Translations under genes and position numbers: made by a program | NCBI GenBank assembly: GCA_937998635.1 | Contig: CALLDA010000241.1 | Coordinates: 1 to 9,133 of the forward strand | Reading direction: 5' to 3' | From: an uncultured Pseudomonadales bacterium | GTDB lineage: Bacteria > Pseudomonadota > Gammaproteobacteria > Pseudomonadales > Porticoccaceae | Length of the DNA stretch: 9,133 bases | Shown: positions 1 to 6,742 of the stretch, piece by piece | Layout of the letters: each line of letters opens with the position of its first letter | How positions within the stretch are numbered: position 1 is the first letter of the stretch | Notes under the pieces: generated by a model | The model's input: the letters and a program-made list of their open reading frames with translations, nothing else | The model's database searches: none | What the model was told of the DNA's origin: nothing

Positions 1-998
1 TGATGCATTGCGCTAACACCTTTGTTTACAACGTCCATGAAATGATCACGCGTTGTGAGCTAAGCCAGGAAGATAATATTTTGATGGGCTCGCCGCTGGC
101 TCATCTCACCGGTTTTATGTATGGCATGTGGATGCCGATGATGTTGAAGACCAAAATGATTTTGCTTGATGTCTGGAACGTCAACACTGGCTGGCAATTG
201 ATTGCCGACGAAAAGGCCTCTTTCGCCATGGGTGCCACACCTTTTCTCGCCGATCTTAATAACTCTGATCGCATCGAAGAGTGCAATTCGTCCCGCTTTC
301 GATTGTTTGTCTGCGGCGGCGCGCCGATTCCTCGCGTGCTGGCCGAGACCGCAGCCGAAAAACTCGATATCCATCTGATGGCGGTGTGGGGCATGAGCGA
401 GTGTGGCGTTGCGACGACGACCAAACTGGGTGACCCCGAAGACAAAGTATTTGGTACCGATGGCGTGGCAGTGCCCGGTTGCACTGTGAAGATCGTCGAT
501 CAGAATCGGCAGCCTGTGCCTGCCGGGGTAGAAGGGCTCCTACTGGAGCGCGGCCCGGCCACCTTTATTGGTTATCTAAAAAAACCTGAAGCCTACGACG
601 TCGATGAAGACGGTTTTTTTGATACCGGCGATCTCGCCACCATGGACGCCGATGGCTATATTCGTATCACCGGGCGCTCCAAGGATATTATTATTCGCGG
701 CGGCGAAAATATTCCCATCGTCGAAGTAGAGAACCTGCTGTACACCCATCCTGAGGTAGTCGATTGTGCCGTGGTTGCCATGCCTGATGATAGGCTCGGC
801 GAGCTGGGCTGCTGCTTTGTCACGCTTAAAGAGGGTGCCACCATGACTTTCAGCTCGATGATTGAGTTTCTCAAGGACAACAAGCTGGCTAAAAACTACC
901 TCCCGGAACATCTTGAAGTCCTCACTGATATGCCTCGTACTGCCAGTGGTAAAATCCAGAAATTTGAATTGCGGGAAATCGCAAAAACTATTCGTTAA
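1..998 (+). CDS. aliA: AMP-forming acyl-CoA synthetase, cyclohexanecarboxylate-CoA ligase-like (5' truncated by window edge)
   Basis: This is the C-terminal 331 residues of an ANL-superfamily acyl-CoA ligase, which activates a carboxylic acid to its CoA thioester through an acyl-adenylate. The frame is open to the window edge. Family members are about 540 residues, so roughly 210 residues, including the first P-loop-like motif, lie upstream, and the ATG at 3 is internal. Visible motifs, numbered from that Met: SPLAHLTGF (30-38), the A5 motif WGMSECG (129-135), FDTGD with the ribose-binding Asp (206-210), the hinge and A8 region GRSKDIIIRGGENI (224-237), and the C-terminal PRTASGKIQK (311-320) with the expected catalytic Lys at 317. 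The pattern from SPLAH to a GATPFLADL segment resembles ligases annotated as cyclohexanecarboxylate-CoA ligase. The next gene, an AliB-like dehydrogenase, supports that. Substrate is inferred; a medium-chain or other alicyclic acid is possible. Superfamily certain, substrate moderate. Confidence 0.85.
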   Translation, partial: MHCANTFVYNVHEMITRCELSQEDNILMGSPLAHLTGFMYGMWMPMMLKTKMILLDVWNVNTGWQLIADEKASFAMGATPFLADLNNSDRIEECNSSRFRLFVCGGAPIPRVLAETAAEKLDIHLMAVWGMSECGVATTTKLGDPEDKVFGTDGVAVPGCTVKIVDQNRQPVPAGVEGLLLERGPATFIGYLKKPEAYDVDEDGFFDTGDLATMDADGYIRITGRSKDIIIRGGENIPIVEVENLLYTHPEVVDCAVVAMPDDRLGELGCCFVTLKEGATMTFSSMIEFLKDNKLAKNYLPEHLEVLTDMPRTASGKIQKFELREIAKTIR

Positions 999-1078
999 TC
1001 AAAATTGTTCGTTAACAACACTGTTCCTTAAGAAAGACCATTCGTGGCTGAAAAACCTGACAGTTAATGTCGGCCTTA

Positions 1079-1110
1079 ACGGCGCACATCACCTAAGCGG
1101 GCTTAGCCGT
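1079..1110. other. weak inverted-repeat structure in the aliA-aliB gap
   Basis: In the 141-bp gap between the ligase and dehydrogenase genes, ACGGC (1079-1083) pairs with GCCGT (1106-1110), and inside it CTAAG (1093-1097) pairs with CTTAG (1102-1106) around a CGGG loop. There is no following T-run, so it is not a convincing intrinsic terminator. It could be an mRNA-processing or attenuation hairpin, or chance. Confidence 0.25.
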
Positions 1111-1127
1111 CCGTAATCACCTATAGC

Positions 1128-1133
1128 GAGGAG
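1128..1133 (+). promoter_or_regulatory. ribosome binding site of the acyl-CoA dehydrogenase
   Basis: GAGGAG lies 6 nt before the ATG at 1140. This spacing favours that ATG over the second in-frame ATG at 1146 (protein begins MTM). Confidence 0.8.
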
Positions 1134-1139
1134 ATTTAC

Positions 1140-2300
1140 ATGACCATGCCCTGGTTATCCGAAGAAGATTTATTTATTAAAGACACCGCCGAGCGCTTTG
1201 CCAGGGAACGACTTAAGGATGGCTATCAGGGCCGATGCAACGACCACCACCTCGACCGCGACTTGCTCAAAGAAATGGGCGCACTGGGTTTGATAGCCCC
1301 CACCTTCGGCGAATCCTATGGCGGCATTGGTTCTTCGAGTTTGCTGTCCGGGGTGATCTGCGAGGCTATCGCCTATGCCGACCTGAGTATGAGCTACATG
1401 TGCATGACCACACCCCTAATCGGCGGAGTGATCGAAAAGTATGGCAACGAAGCCATGAAAGAAGATGTGCTGCCAAAAATGGCTGCTGGTGAATTGATTG
1501 TGCAATTAGGTCTGACCGAACCCCGTGGTGGGTCCGATGCGGCGAACTTGATTGTCAAAGCCGAAAAGAAGGGCGACAAATATGTGATCAATGGTGAGAA
1601 GACCTCTATCAGCTATGGCGATCAGGCAGAAATGATGTTGCTGTTTGCTCGCACCGATCAAAACAAACCCGGTGCTCGCGGTGTGTCAGCGTTTTTAGCA
1701 CCCCTGGATTTACCCGGTGTCACCTGCACCCATTTTGATGATATCGGCACCCGTCCCGTGGGTCGTGGTCAAGTGTTTTTTGACGATGTTGAAATTCCAG
1801 AAAGCGCCTTATTGGGCAATGAAGGTGAGGGCTTTACCAAAGTGATGGAAGGTTTCGATCTTAGCCGTATGCTTATCGCCCTGCAGTGCCTGGGTACCGC
1901 CCAGGCTTCGGTGGATGAAACCTGGCAATATATTCAGGATAGAGAAGCCTTCGGTCGACCTTTGGCCAAGTTTCAGGGCACAACCTTTCCCCTGGCTGAA
2001 CACGAAGGCAAGATGGCGGCAGTTCGAGCGCTCTGCCATCAGGGCTTGATGATGCGGGATCAAGGCCTGCCCCACACCAGCGAGGCGGCGATGGTCAAAT
2101 GGATGGGTCCGAAACTGGCCACCGATGTTATTCAAAATTGCATCCTACTCAACGGACATTACGGCTACACTACTGAAATGCCCCACCACCAACGCATGAT
2201 GGATGTCATGGGCTTACAGATTGGCGACGGCACCGCGCAAATTATGAAGACCATTATTACCCGAGAAAAAATTGGTTCGATTGGTGTGGCGTATAAATAA
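1140..2300 (+). CDS. aliB: acyl-CoA dehydrogenase, cyclohexanecarboxyl-CoA dehydrogenase-like
   Basis: A complete 386-residue FAD-dependent acyl-CoA dehydrogenase, the normal length for soluble members. It oxidises an acyl-CoA to the 2,3-enoyl-CoA and passes electrons to electron-transferring flavoprotein. In order: an all-alpha N-terminal domain; the FAD-contacting signature LGLTEPRGGSD (123-133) leading into the beta domain; the second signature REAFGRPLAKFQG (268-280); and the C-terminal helical domain with NGHYGYTTEMP (338-348) and QIGDGTAQI (360-368). In most family members this last motif reads YEGT, with Glu as the alpha-proton-abstracting base; here Asp363 (codon GAC, 2226-2228) takes its place. 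Cyclohexanecarboxyl-CoA dehydrogenases are known to use Asp rather than Glu as base. That point and the upstream AliA-like ligase suggest the pair converts cyclohexanecarboxylate to cyclohex-1-ene-carboxyl-CoA. Family certain, substrate moderate. Confidence 0.88.
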   Translation: MTMPWLSEEDLFIKDTAERFARERLKDGYQGRCNDHHLDRDLLKEMGALGLIAPTFGESYGGIGSSSLLSGVICEAIAYADLSMSYMCMTTPLIGGVIEKYGNEAMKEDVLPKMAAGELIVQLGLTEPRGGSDAANLIVKAEKKGDKYVINGEKTSISYGDQAEMMLLFARTDQNKPGARGVSAFLAPLDLPGVTCTHFDDIGTRPVGRGQVFFDDVEIPESALLGNEGEGFTKVMEGFDLSRMLIALQCLGTAQASVDETWQYIQDREAFGRPLAKFQGTTFPLAEHEGKMAAVRALCHQGLMMRDQGLPHTSEAAMVKWMGPKLATDVIQNCILLNGHYGYTTEMPHHQRMMDVMGLQIGDGTAQIMKTIITREKIGSIGVAYK

Positions 2301-2394
2301 ATAGGCGTGGCTTATAGATAAGTGTGTCTTGTAAATAGTCTCTGGGTAAGGTGCTTACAGAGACAGGAGAGATAAGGGACAACCTAAAAGCGTA

Positions 2395-2423
2395 AAAAAG
2401 CCGACATAATGTGTCGGCTTTTT
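2395..2423. terminator. bidirectional intrinsic terminator between convergent genes
   Basis: AAAAAGCCGACA (2395-2406) and TGTCGGCTTTTT (2412-2423) are perfect inverted repeats around a 5-nt TAATG loop. The stem has a GC-rich core and an A-run on one side and T-run on the other, so it can stop transcription from both strands. It lies 95 bp past the dehydrogenase stop (plus strand) and 78 bp past the BKACE stop (minus strand). Nothing else is evident in the 200-bp gap. Confidence 0.92.
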
Positions 2424-2500
2424 AATTGGCTTCGGATTACTGCTTCCTGGTTTTTGCTTTAGCTTCGGTTATGATAAAGGCGTTGACCGGAAAACCGTCT

Positions 2501-3394
2501 TCAAATTTCCACGCCCAGGATTTCAGCAGCCTCAGTCGGTGTGGCCACCTCCCGTCCCGCTAAGCGCGACAACTCACTCACACGGCCGACCACCTCGGCA
2601 TTGGTTGGCGTACTCGCGCCGTCGATAGCGTCAATATAATTCCAGTCACCCAGACCAATCGACACATGCCCACCTTCATCAATAATTTTTGGCACCAGGG
2701 CCAGCAAATCACCACCATGATTCATTGCCGTCCAGTGAATATTACGATCTTTGGGTATAAACATTGTGTGAGCACCGAGACCCTGCTCCGTGCCGGGGTG
2801 GGCTGCCGGTAGGTCATCGCCCGTCATAATCAAACAAGCAAAGGCAGGCTCGGCAATGGCGCCCATATCGATAAACGCCAAAAATTGCCGGGTAAAACCC
2901 ACATTCCACAACGACGCATAGGGCCTGACTTCCGTCGCCTTCAACTGCTCGGCAAAATGCAGCAAGGTTTTGGTGGTGTTCATATACACCGCCTCGTCAC
3001 TGCGAAAGGCCTTTGCCGCAGGATTATAGGCATCGATATTAGTGGTGCCCATATCTAGCGGCGCAAAGTGGGGGCGGGTTTGTGGGTCTTTGGCAAGGTC
3101 CAAAATCGGCTGAATACGTTGGGCGGCATCACCATCATTAGCAAAAGCCCCCAGGGTTGGGTGAATCAGAATATCGCTCTCAGTCTTAATGCGGCGAATA
3201 ATATCCGCATAAACCGCCACATCGTGCTCAGGACTGCCGTCTTCAGCGCGGGCATGGAAATGCACGATGGCAGCCCCGGCCTCCCGACACTGCGTCGCGG
3301 CCTCGGCGATTTCCTCCGGAGACCAGGGTACATGAGGATTCTGGCCTCGCCCAGCATATTCGTTGATGCGTGCTTCGATAATGAGTTTGTTCAT
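2501..3394 (-). CDS. divergent BKACE / DUF849 family (3-keto-5-aminohexanoate cleavage enzyme-like)
   Basis: A complete 297-residue TIM-barrel protein of the beta-keto acid cleavage family, whose characterised members condense a beta-keto acid with acetyl-CoA to give acetoacetate and a new CoA ester. Visible: N-terminal barrel start with the AREA-type segment (LIIEARINEY, 4-13); VHFHAR (44-49) with the two expected metal-binding His (45, 47); the IHPTLGAF segment (77-84); and the C-terminal block GGHVSIGLGDWNY (241-253) followed by NAEVVGRVSEL (265-275) and a VATPTEAAEILG end (283-294), as in the family. By my reading the third metal ligand Glu and a key Arg of Kce (expected in HIRxGxED) are replaced by Gly249 and Ser245. 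The substrate is unknown and could differ from classical beta-keto acids. A GAGGTGG Shine-Dalgarno (3399-3405) lies 4 nt before the ATG. It is convergent with aliB and 182 bp downstream of the glucosylglycerate operon on the same strand. Confidence 0.85.
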   Translation of the reverse strand: MNKLIIEARINEYAGRGQNPHVPWSPEEIAEAATQCREAGAAIVHFHARAEDGSPEHDVAVYADIIRRIKTESDILIHPTLGAFANDGDAAQRIQPILDLAKDPQTRPHFAPLDMGTTNIDAYNPAAKAFRSDEAVYMNTTKTLLHFAEQLKATEVRPYASLWNVGFTRQFLAFIDMGAIAEPAFACLIMTGDDLPAAHPGTEQGLGAHTMFIPKDRNIHWTAMNHGGDLLALVPKIIDEGGHVSIGLGDWNYIDAIDGASTPTNAEVVGRVSELSRLAGREVATPTEAAEILGVEI

Positions 3395-3433
3395 TAGGCC
3401 ACCTCGTTATTGTTATGGGCTATTGGGTTCAGG

Positions 3434-3463
3434 ATAATACCTGATCGAACTGGAGTGGGTGAA
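3434..3463 (-). promoter_or_regulatory. candidate sigma70 promoter of the BKACE gene
   Basis: On the minus strand TTCACC (3458-3463, 4 of 6 matches to the -35 consensus) and TATTAT (3434-3439, 5 of 6 to -10) are separated by 18 nt. Transcription would start near 3427, giving a leader of about 33 nt including the ribosome binding site. It lies among the direct repeats described separately. Found by eye. Confidence 0.45.
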
Positions 3464-3487
3464 GGCTACCAAACTGATCGAAACTGG
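3441..3487. repeat. pair of direct repeats, probable operator of the BKACE gene
   Basis: CTGATCGAACTGG (3441-3453) and CTGATCGAAACTGG (3474-3487) differ by one inserted A and start 33 bp apart, about three DNA turns, so both would face the same side of the helix. One copy sits in the spacer next to the candidate -10 and the other just upstream of the candidate -35. That arrangement suits a dimeric regulator; no regulator gene is in the window. Confidence 0.5.
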
Positions 3488-3576
3488 GCCTCCTCGATTG
3501 CATAAGGACGCCATACCCTGGCCGCAATCGCTAAATGAAATCCCTTAACTAGCCGCCTTAATCCGAAGTCGATGGC

Positions 3577-5439
3577 CTAAGCGGCCCGATTCGACAACCA
3601 GATAAATTGATAAGGCATCAATCTTATTTCGGCGCTGTGATCTGCGAAGTTATCCCCGCTAACCAGGTCATGCCAGGAGTCGGTGTTAATCAGATTTAAG
3701 TCAGACAGCGAGACGCGCTGAGCCTGATCGGTAATGTTATACACGCAAAACACGTTTTGTTGCAGGTCGATGCTTTGTCGCCAGAAGGCGAAGATTTGAT
3801 TTTGATTATCGGAGCCGGGCAGATGCAGGGTGAACTGCGTGGCGTTGGGGTGGAAGCAGGGCTGGGCCTTTCTGATTTTGATGAGTTCACTTAAGGCTTC
3901 AAAGGCGTGTTGGTGTTCGCTGCCGTTGCTGAGTGCCTGTTCGAGTAATTCACGGTCCCAGTTGTGGCGGTTTACCGCCCGATTGTGGCCGGTTCTTTTT
4001 AGTTTGTCGTTGTCGTTGTGGGTGGCGACGAGACTGTGAAAATAAAACGCGGGAATACCTTCCAGGGCCAGCATGATGGCGTGGGCGCAGATAAATCGCT
4101 CGTGATTGTAGCTGTCTTTGTAGGCTTTTTTTCTCGCGGCTTCGCCATCTTCTGATTTGACAATGGTTCCCTGCAGGGCGTCGTAGAGGCTGATATTAAT
4201 TTCGTAGGGCCGCGCTGCGATTGAATCCTGGCCAGAGGTGCTGTGGCTAGATATATCCTGACTAGAGGTATCGCGGCGCGGTGTTTGATGATGGTTTAAG
4301 GCCCGCCAGGATATATGGCCGCCAAAGTCCTGCAGGGTGGTAGCGAGGGTCATGATTTCTGCATCGGATAACAGGCCCTCTGCTGGTCGTAGGCCGAGAC
4401 CGTCGTGGGAGGCGATAAAGTTTAAATAAGTGGTGCCGTTGCGCGCCGGTGGCATGCTCATCATCCAGGTGCGCAGGTAGTGACAATCGCCGGTGAGCAG
4501 GGTGTTTACCAGCAGGGGCGGCAGCGAAAAATTGTAAATAACATGGGCTTCGTTGGCGTTGCCAAAATAAGACAGGTTTTCCCGGTTGGGGAGATTGGTG
4601 TCGGTGATAAGCAGGGCATCAGGTTTGGCGTGTTCTATCAAGGTTCGGAACAGGCGTACTACTTCGTGGGTTTGTGACAGGTTCAGGCAGTCGGTGCCGA
4701 TAATTTTCCATAAAAAGGCAACGGCATCGAGGCGGAAAATATCTACGCCTTTGTGCAAATAAAAGGCGACGATTGTTACAAATTCCAGCAATACCTTTGG
4801 GTTGGCGAAGTTGAGATCGACCTGGTCGTGACTAAAGGTACACCAGACATGTTGTTCACCAGTGGCGGTATGCACCTTTTGTAAGAGTGGGCTGGTGCGC
4901 GGCCGAACCACTTCGCTCAGGTCGTCGTCGGGCTTAGCGGTAACAAAATAATCCTTGCCGGGTTCTTTGTTTTGTTTGAAATTTTCAAACCATTGGCTTC
5001 GAGCTGAACAATGGTTAATCACCAGGTCGGCCATGAGTTTGAAGTGGCTGGTCAGCTCGCCCACATCGGCCCAGGAGCCGAGTTTGTGATCGACCTGCAT
5101 ATAGTCAACGACGGCAAAACCGTCGTCAGAGCTGTGGGGATAAAAGGGCAGCACGTGGACGATGGATATAAGGTCTTTCAGGTGGGCGCAAAAAAAATCG
5201 GTGAGGGAATGGAAGGGTGTTACCCCCGACTCGACGACGGTGTCGGCGTAGGTGATCACGGCAATATCAGTCTGGTCCCAGAAATTCTCAAATTGCCGGG
5301 GCTGATGACACAGCGCTTCAAACCCCATGATGGCAATGATTTCATTGCTTAAGGCTTGGTGGTCCGCCTGCGGATACAGATGGCTCAGGTGAGTGATGAT
5401 GCGCGAGCGTAACTCGGCCAGGGTGGAGGAATTTTGCAT
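3577..5439 (-). CDS. GH13_18 sugar phosphorylase, probable glucosylglycerate phosphorylase
   Basis: A complete 620-residue alpha-amylase-superfamily protein of the sucrose phosphorylase subgroup. Conserved regions: ISIVHVLPFYPHSSDDGF (91-108), MADLVINHCSARS (136-148), GVDIFRLDAVAFLWK (231-245) with nucleophile Asp238, ITDTNLPNRENLSYFG (278-293), and LNFIASHDGLGLRP (339-352) with the stabilising Asp346. Its neighbours, a glucosyl-3-phosphoglycerate synthase and a glycerate kinase, point to reversible phosphorolysis of glucosylglycerate to alpha-glucose 1-phosphate and D-glycerate rather than sucrose cleavage. Two oddities: the acid/base position, normally Glu in a TET motif, is Asp280; and a Ser/Gln/Asp-rich insert occupies about 386-409. 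At 620 residues it is longer than sucrose phosphorylases (about 500). The start lies 9 nt after the gpgS stop with no clear Shine-Dalgarno, so translation is probably coupled. Cytoplasmic. Sucrose 6-phosphate or glucosylglycerol phosphorylase are alternatives. Confidence 0.88.
   Translation of the reverse strand: MQNSSTLAELRSRIITHLSHLYPQADHQALSNEIIAIMGFEALCHQPRQFENFWDQTDIAVITYADTVVESGVTPFHSLTDFFCAHLKDLISIVHVLPFYPHSSDDGFAVVDYMQVDHKLGSWADVGELTSHFKLMADLVINHCSARSQWFENFKQNKEPGKDYFVTAKPDDDLSEVVRPRTSPLLQKVHTATGEQHVWCTFSHDQVDLNFANPKVLLEFVTIVAFYLHKGVDIFRLDAVAFLWKIIGTDCLNLSQTHEVVRLFRTLIEHAKPDALLITDTNLPNRENLSYFGNANEAHVIYNFSLPPLLVNTLLTGDCHYLRTWMMSMPPARNGTTYLNFIASHDGLGLRPAEGLLSDAEIMTLATTLQDFGGHISWRALNHHQTPRRDTSSQDISSHSTSGQDSIAARPYEINISLYDALQGTIVKSEDGEAARKKAYKDSYNHERFICAHAIMLALEGIPAFYFHSLVATHNDNDKLKRTGHNRAVNRHNWDRELLEQALSNGSEHQHAFEALSELIKIRKAQPCFHPNATQFTLHLPGSDNQNQIFAFWRQSIDLQQNVFCVYNITDQAQRVSLSDLNLINTDSWHDLVSGDNFADHSAEIRLMPYQFIWLSNRAA
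4225..4270. repeat. imperfect 30-bp-period repeat inside the phosphorylase gene
   Basis: ATCCTGGCCAGAGGTG (4225-4240) and ATCCTGACTAGAGGTA (4255-4270) match at 13 of 16 positions, 30 bp apart and in frame. They encode the related peptides TSSQDI and TSGQDS within a low-complexity insert of the phosphorylase (residues about 386-409). Confidence 0.6.
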
Positions 5440-5448
5440 TGTTGCTGG

Positions 5449-6672
5449 CTAGGCTGTGAATTCTTTTTGATCGGCTTCGACCGCATCGTGCAATTGCTCG
5501 AGTACGTCGGGTATGGCGCTGATTACGCGGTTCCAGGTGGGGATGAAGGGTGTTTCCATGGGCCGTTCCAGAAAGTGATTGCCAGCCTTGATAATGTTTT
5601 CGGCAAACAGTTCTACGGCACTTTCTTCCTCGTGGATGTCGAGGCTCAGGCCGTTTATGAGTGCATCATTGCGGTAGGTTTCGACAAAATCCAACGCGAT
5701 CCTGAAATAGCTGGCCTTGAGTGTGCGAAAGGTTTCCTGATTAAACACCACACCGATGGTGGCCAGTTTGCGAAACAGGGCTTTAGATATGTCGATGGAC
5801 ATTTTCGACAGGCCCTGCTGGTCGTTGTCGAGGGAGATGCTCTGGTGCTTATGGTCGTAGCATTCGGCGATATCGACCTGGCAAATACGGTTGGTAGCGT
5901 AGTTACGTTTCATCTCAGAGAGCACACCGATCTCCAGGCCCCAGTCGCTGGGGATGCGGATATCATTGATCACATCTCGACGCATGGAAAATTCGCCCGC
6001 CAGTGGATAACGAAAACTATCAATGTATTCGAGGTAGTCAGAGGGCCCGACGACTTTCTTCAGGGCGCGAATTAGGGGAGTGACCAGGAGGCGGCTGACC
6101 CGACCGTTGATGCGGCCTTCGGAGACGCGGGAATAATAGCCTTTGCAGAATTCGTAATTAAAACCGGGGTTAGCGACCGGATAAATCAGCCGAGCCAGTA
6201 GCTCACGGTCATAGGTGAGGATGTCACAGTCGTGTAGTGCCACCGACTGGACCTGATTTGAGGACAGCACATAACCCAGGCAATACCAGACATTGCGACC
6301 CTTACCTAACTCGCGGGGGGCCAGGCCCTGGTCCTGCAGCAATTTGTCGAGGGCCTGTAATCGGGGGCCGTCATTCCAGAGGATTTTTACGCTTTGGGGG
6401 AGTCGCTCAAAAAACTTTAGCGCGATTCGGTATTCGTCTTCAGTGGCGCGATCTAGGCCAATAACAATCTCATTTAAATAAGGCACCTGACACAGATGGT
6501 CGACAATGTCGGGTAGGGCGACACCTTCTAATTCTGAAAACAGCGAAGGCAGCACCAGCGACATAGGTCGGACTCTGGAAAACGCCAGCAACTCAGTTTC
6601 GAGGCTTTCCAGAGATCGATTCGATAAATTATGTAGTGTGGTAATAACGCCGTTTTGGTAAAAATCACTCAT
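5449..6672 (-). CDS. gpgS: glucosyl-3-phosphoglycerate synthase (GT81)
   Basis: A complete 407-residue retaining glycosyltransferase of the GT-A fold that transfers glucose from an NDP-glucose to 3-phosphoglycerate, giving glucosyl-3-phosphoglycerate, the first step of glucosylglycerate synthesis. Seen in order: nucleotide-binding start SLVLPSLFSELEG (38-50); IVIGLDRA (69-76); GKGRN (123-127), contacting the donor phosphates in this family; the metal-binding DxD as HDCDILTYD (147-155); the acceptor-loop block YPLAGEFSM (222-230); DWGLEIGVLSEM (243-254); and CYDHKHQ (271-277), whose His is a candidate metal ligand. PLxGEF followed by GxEIGxL matches GT81 GpgS rather than GT55 mannosyl-3-phosphoglycerate synthase. 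AGGA (6680-6683) lies 7 nt before the ATG. It sits 70 bp after the phosphatase gene and 9 bp before the phosphorylase gene. The donor (ADP-, UDP- or GDP-glucose) cannot be read from the sequence. Confidence 0.92.
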   Translation of the reverse strand: MSDFYQNGVITTLHNLSNRSLESLETELLAFSRVRPMSLVLPSLFSELEGVALPDIVDHLCQVPYLNEIVIGLDRATEDEYRIALKFFERLPQSVKILWNDGPRLQALDKLLQDQGLAPRELGKGRNVWYCLGYVLSSNQVQSVALHDCDILTYDRELLARLIYPVANPGFNYEFCKGYYSRVSEGRINGRVSRLLVTPLIRALKKVVGPSDYLEYIDSFRYPLAGEFSMRRDVINDIRIPSDWGLEIGVLSEMKRNYATNRICQVDIAECYDHKHQSISLDNDQQGLSKMSIDISKALFRKLATIGVVFNQETFRTLKASYFRIALDFVETYRNDALINGLSLDIHEEESAVELFAENIIKAGNHFLERPMETPFIPTWNRVISAIPDVLEQLHDAVEADQKEFTA

Positions 6673-6742
6673 AGTGGATTCCTGTTCCTCAGGTCGGGTC
6701 TAGCGGTGAGACTGACGATGAGTGTGTTGAGGATATGTTTGC

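Noticed and set aside
862..1116. 84-codon plus-strand frame bridging the end of the ligase gene and the gap
   Set aside because: Over half overlaps the ligase C-terminus containing the catalytic Lys motif; no ribosome binding site or recognisable product.
3398..3576. Intrinsic terminator after the phosphorylase gene
   Set aside because: No GC-rich hairpin followed by a T-run on the minus strand was found, so read-through toward the BKACE gene remains possible.
5434..6075. 213-codon plus-strand open frame opposite gpgS
   Set aside because: Lies entirely antisense to a strongly recognised GT81 gene and its translation resembles no family; a shadow of the real reading frame.
5449..6672. Mannosyl-3-phosphoglycerate synthase (GT55) as identity of the glycosyltransferase
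   Set aside because: The PLAGEF and GLEIGVL blocks match GT81 glucosyl-3-phosphoglycerate synthases instead.
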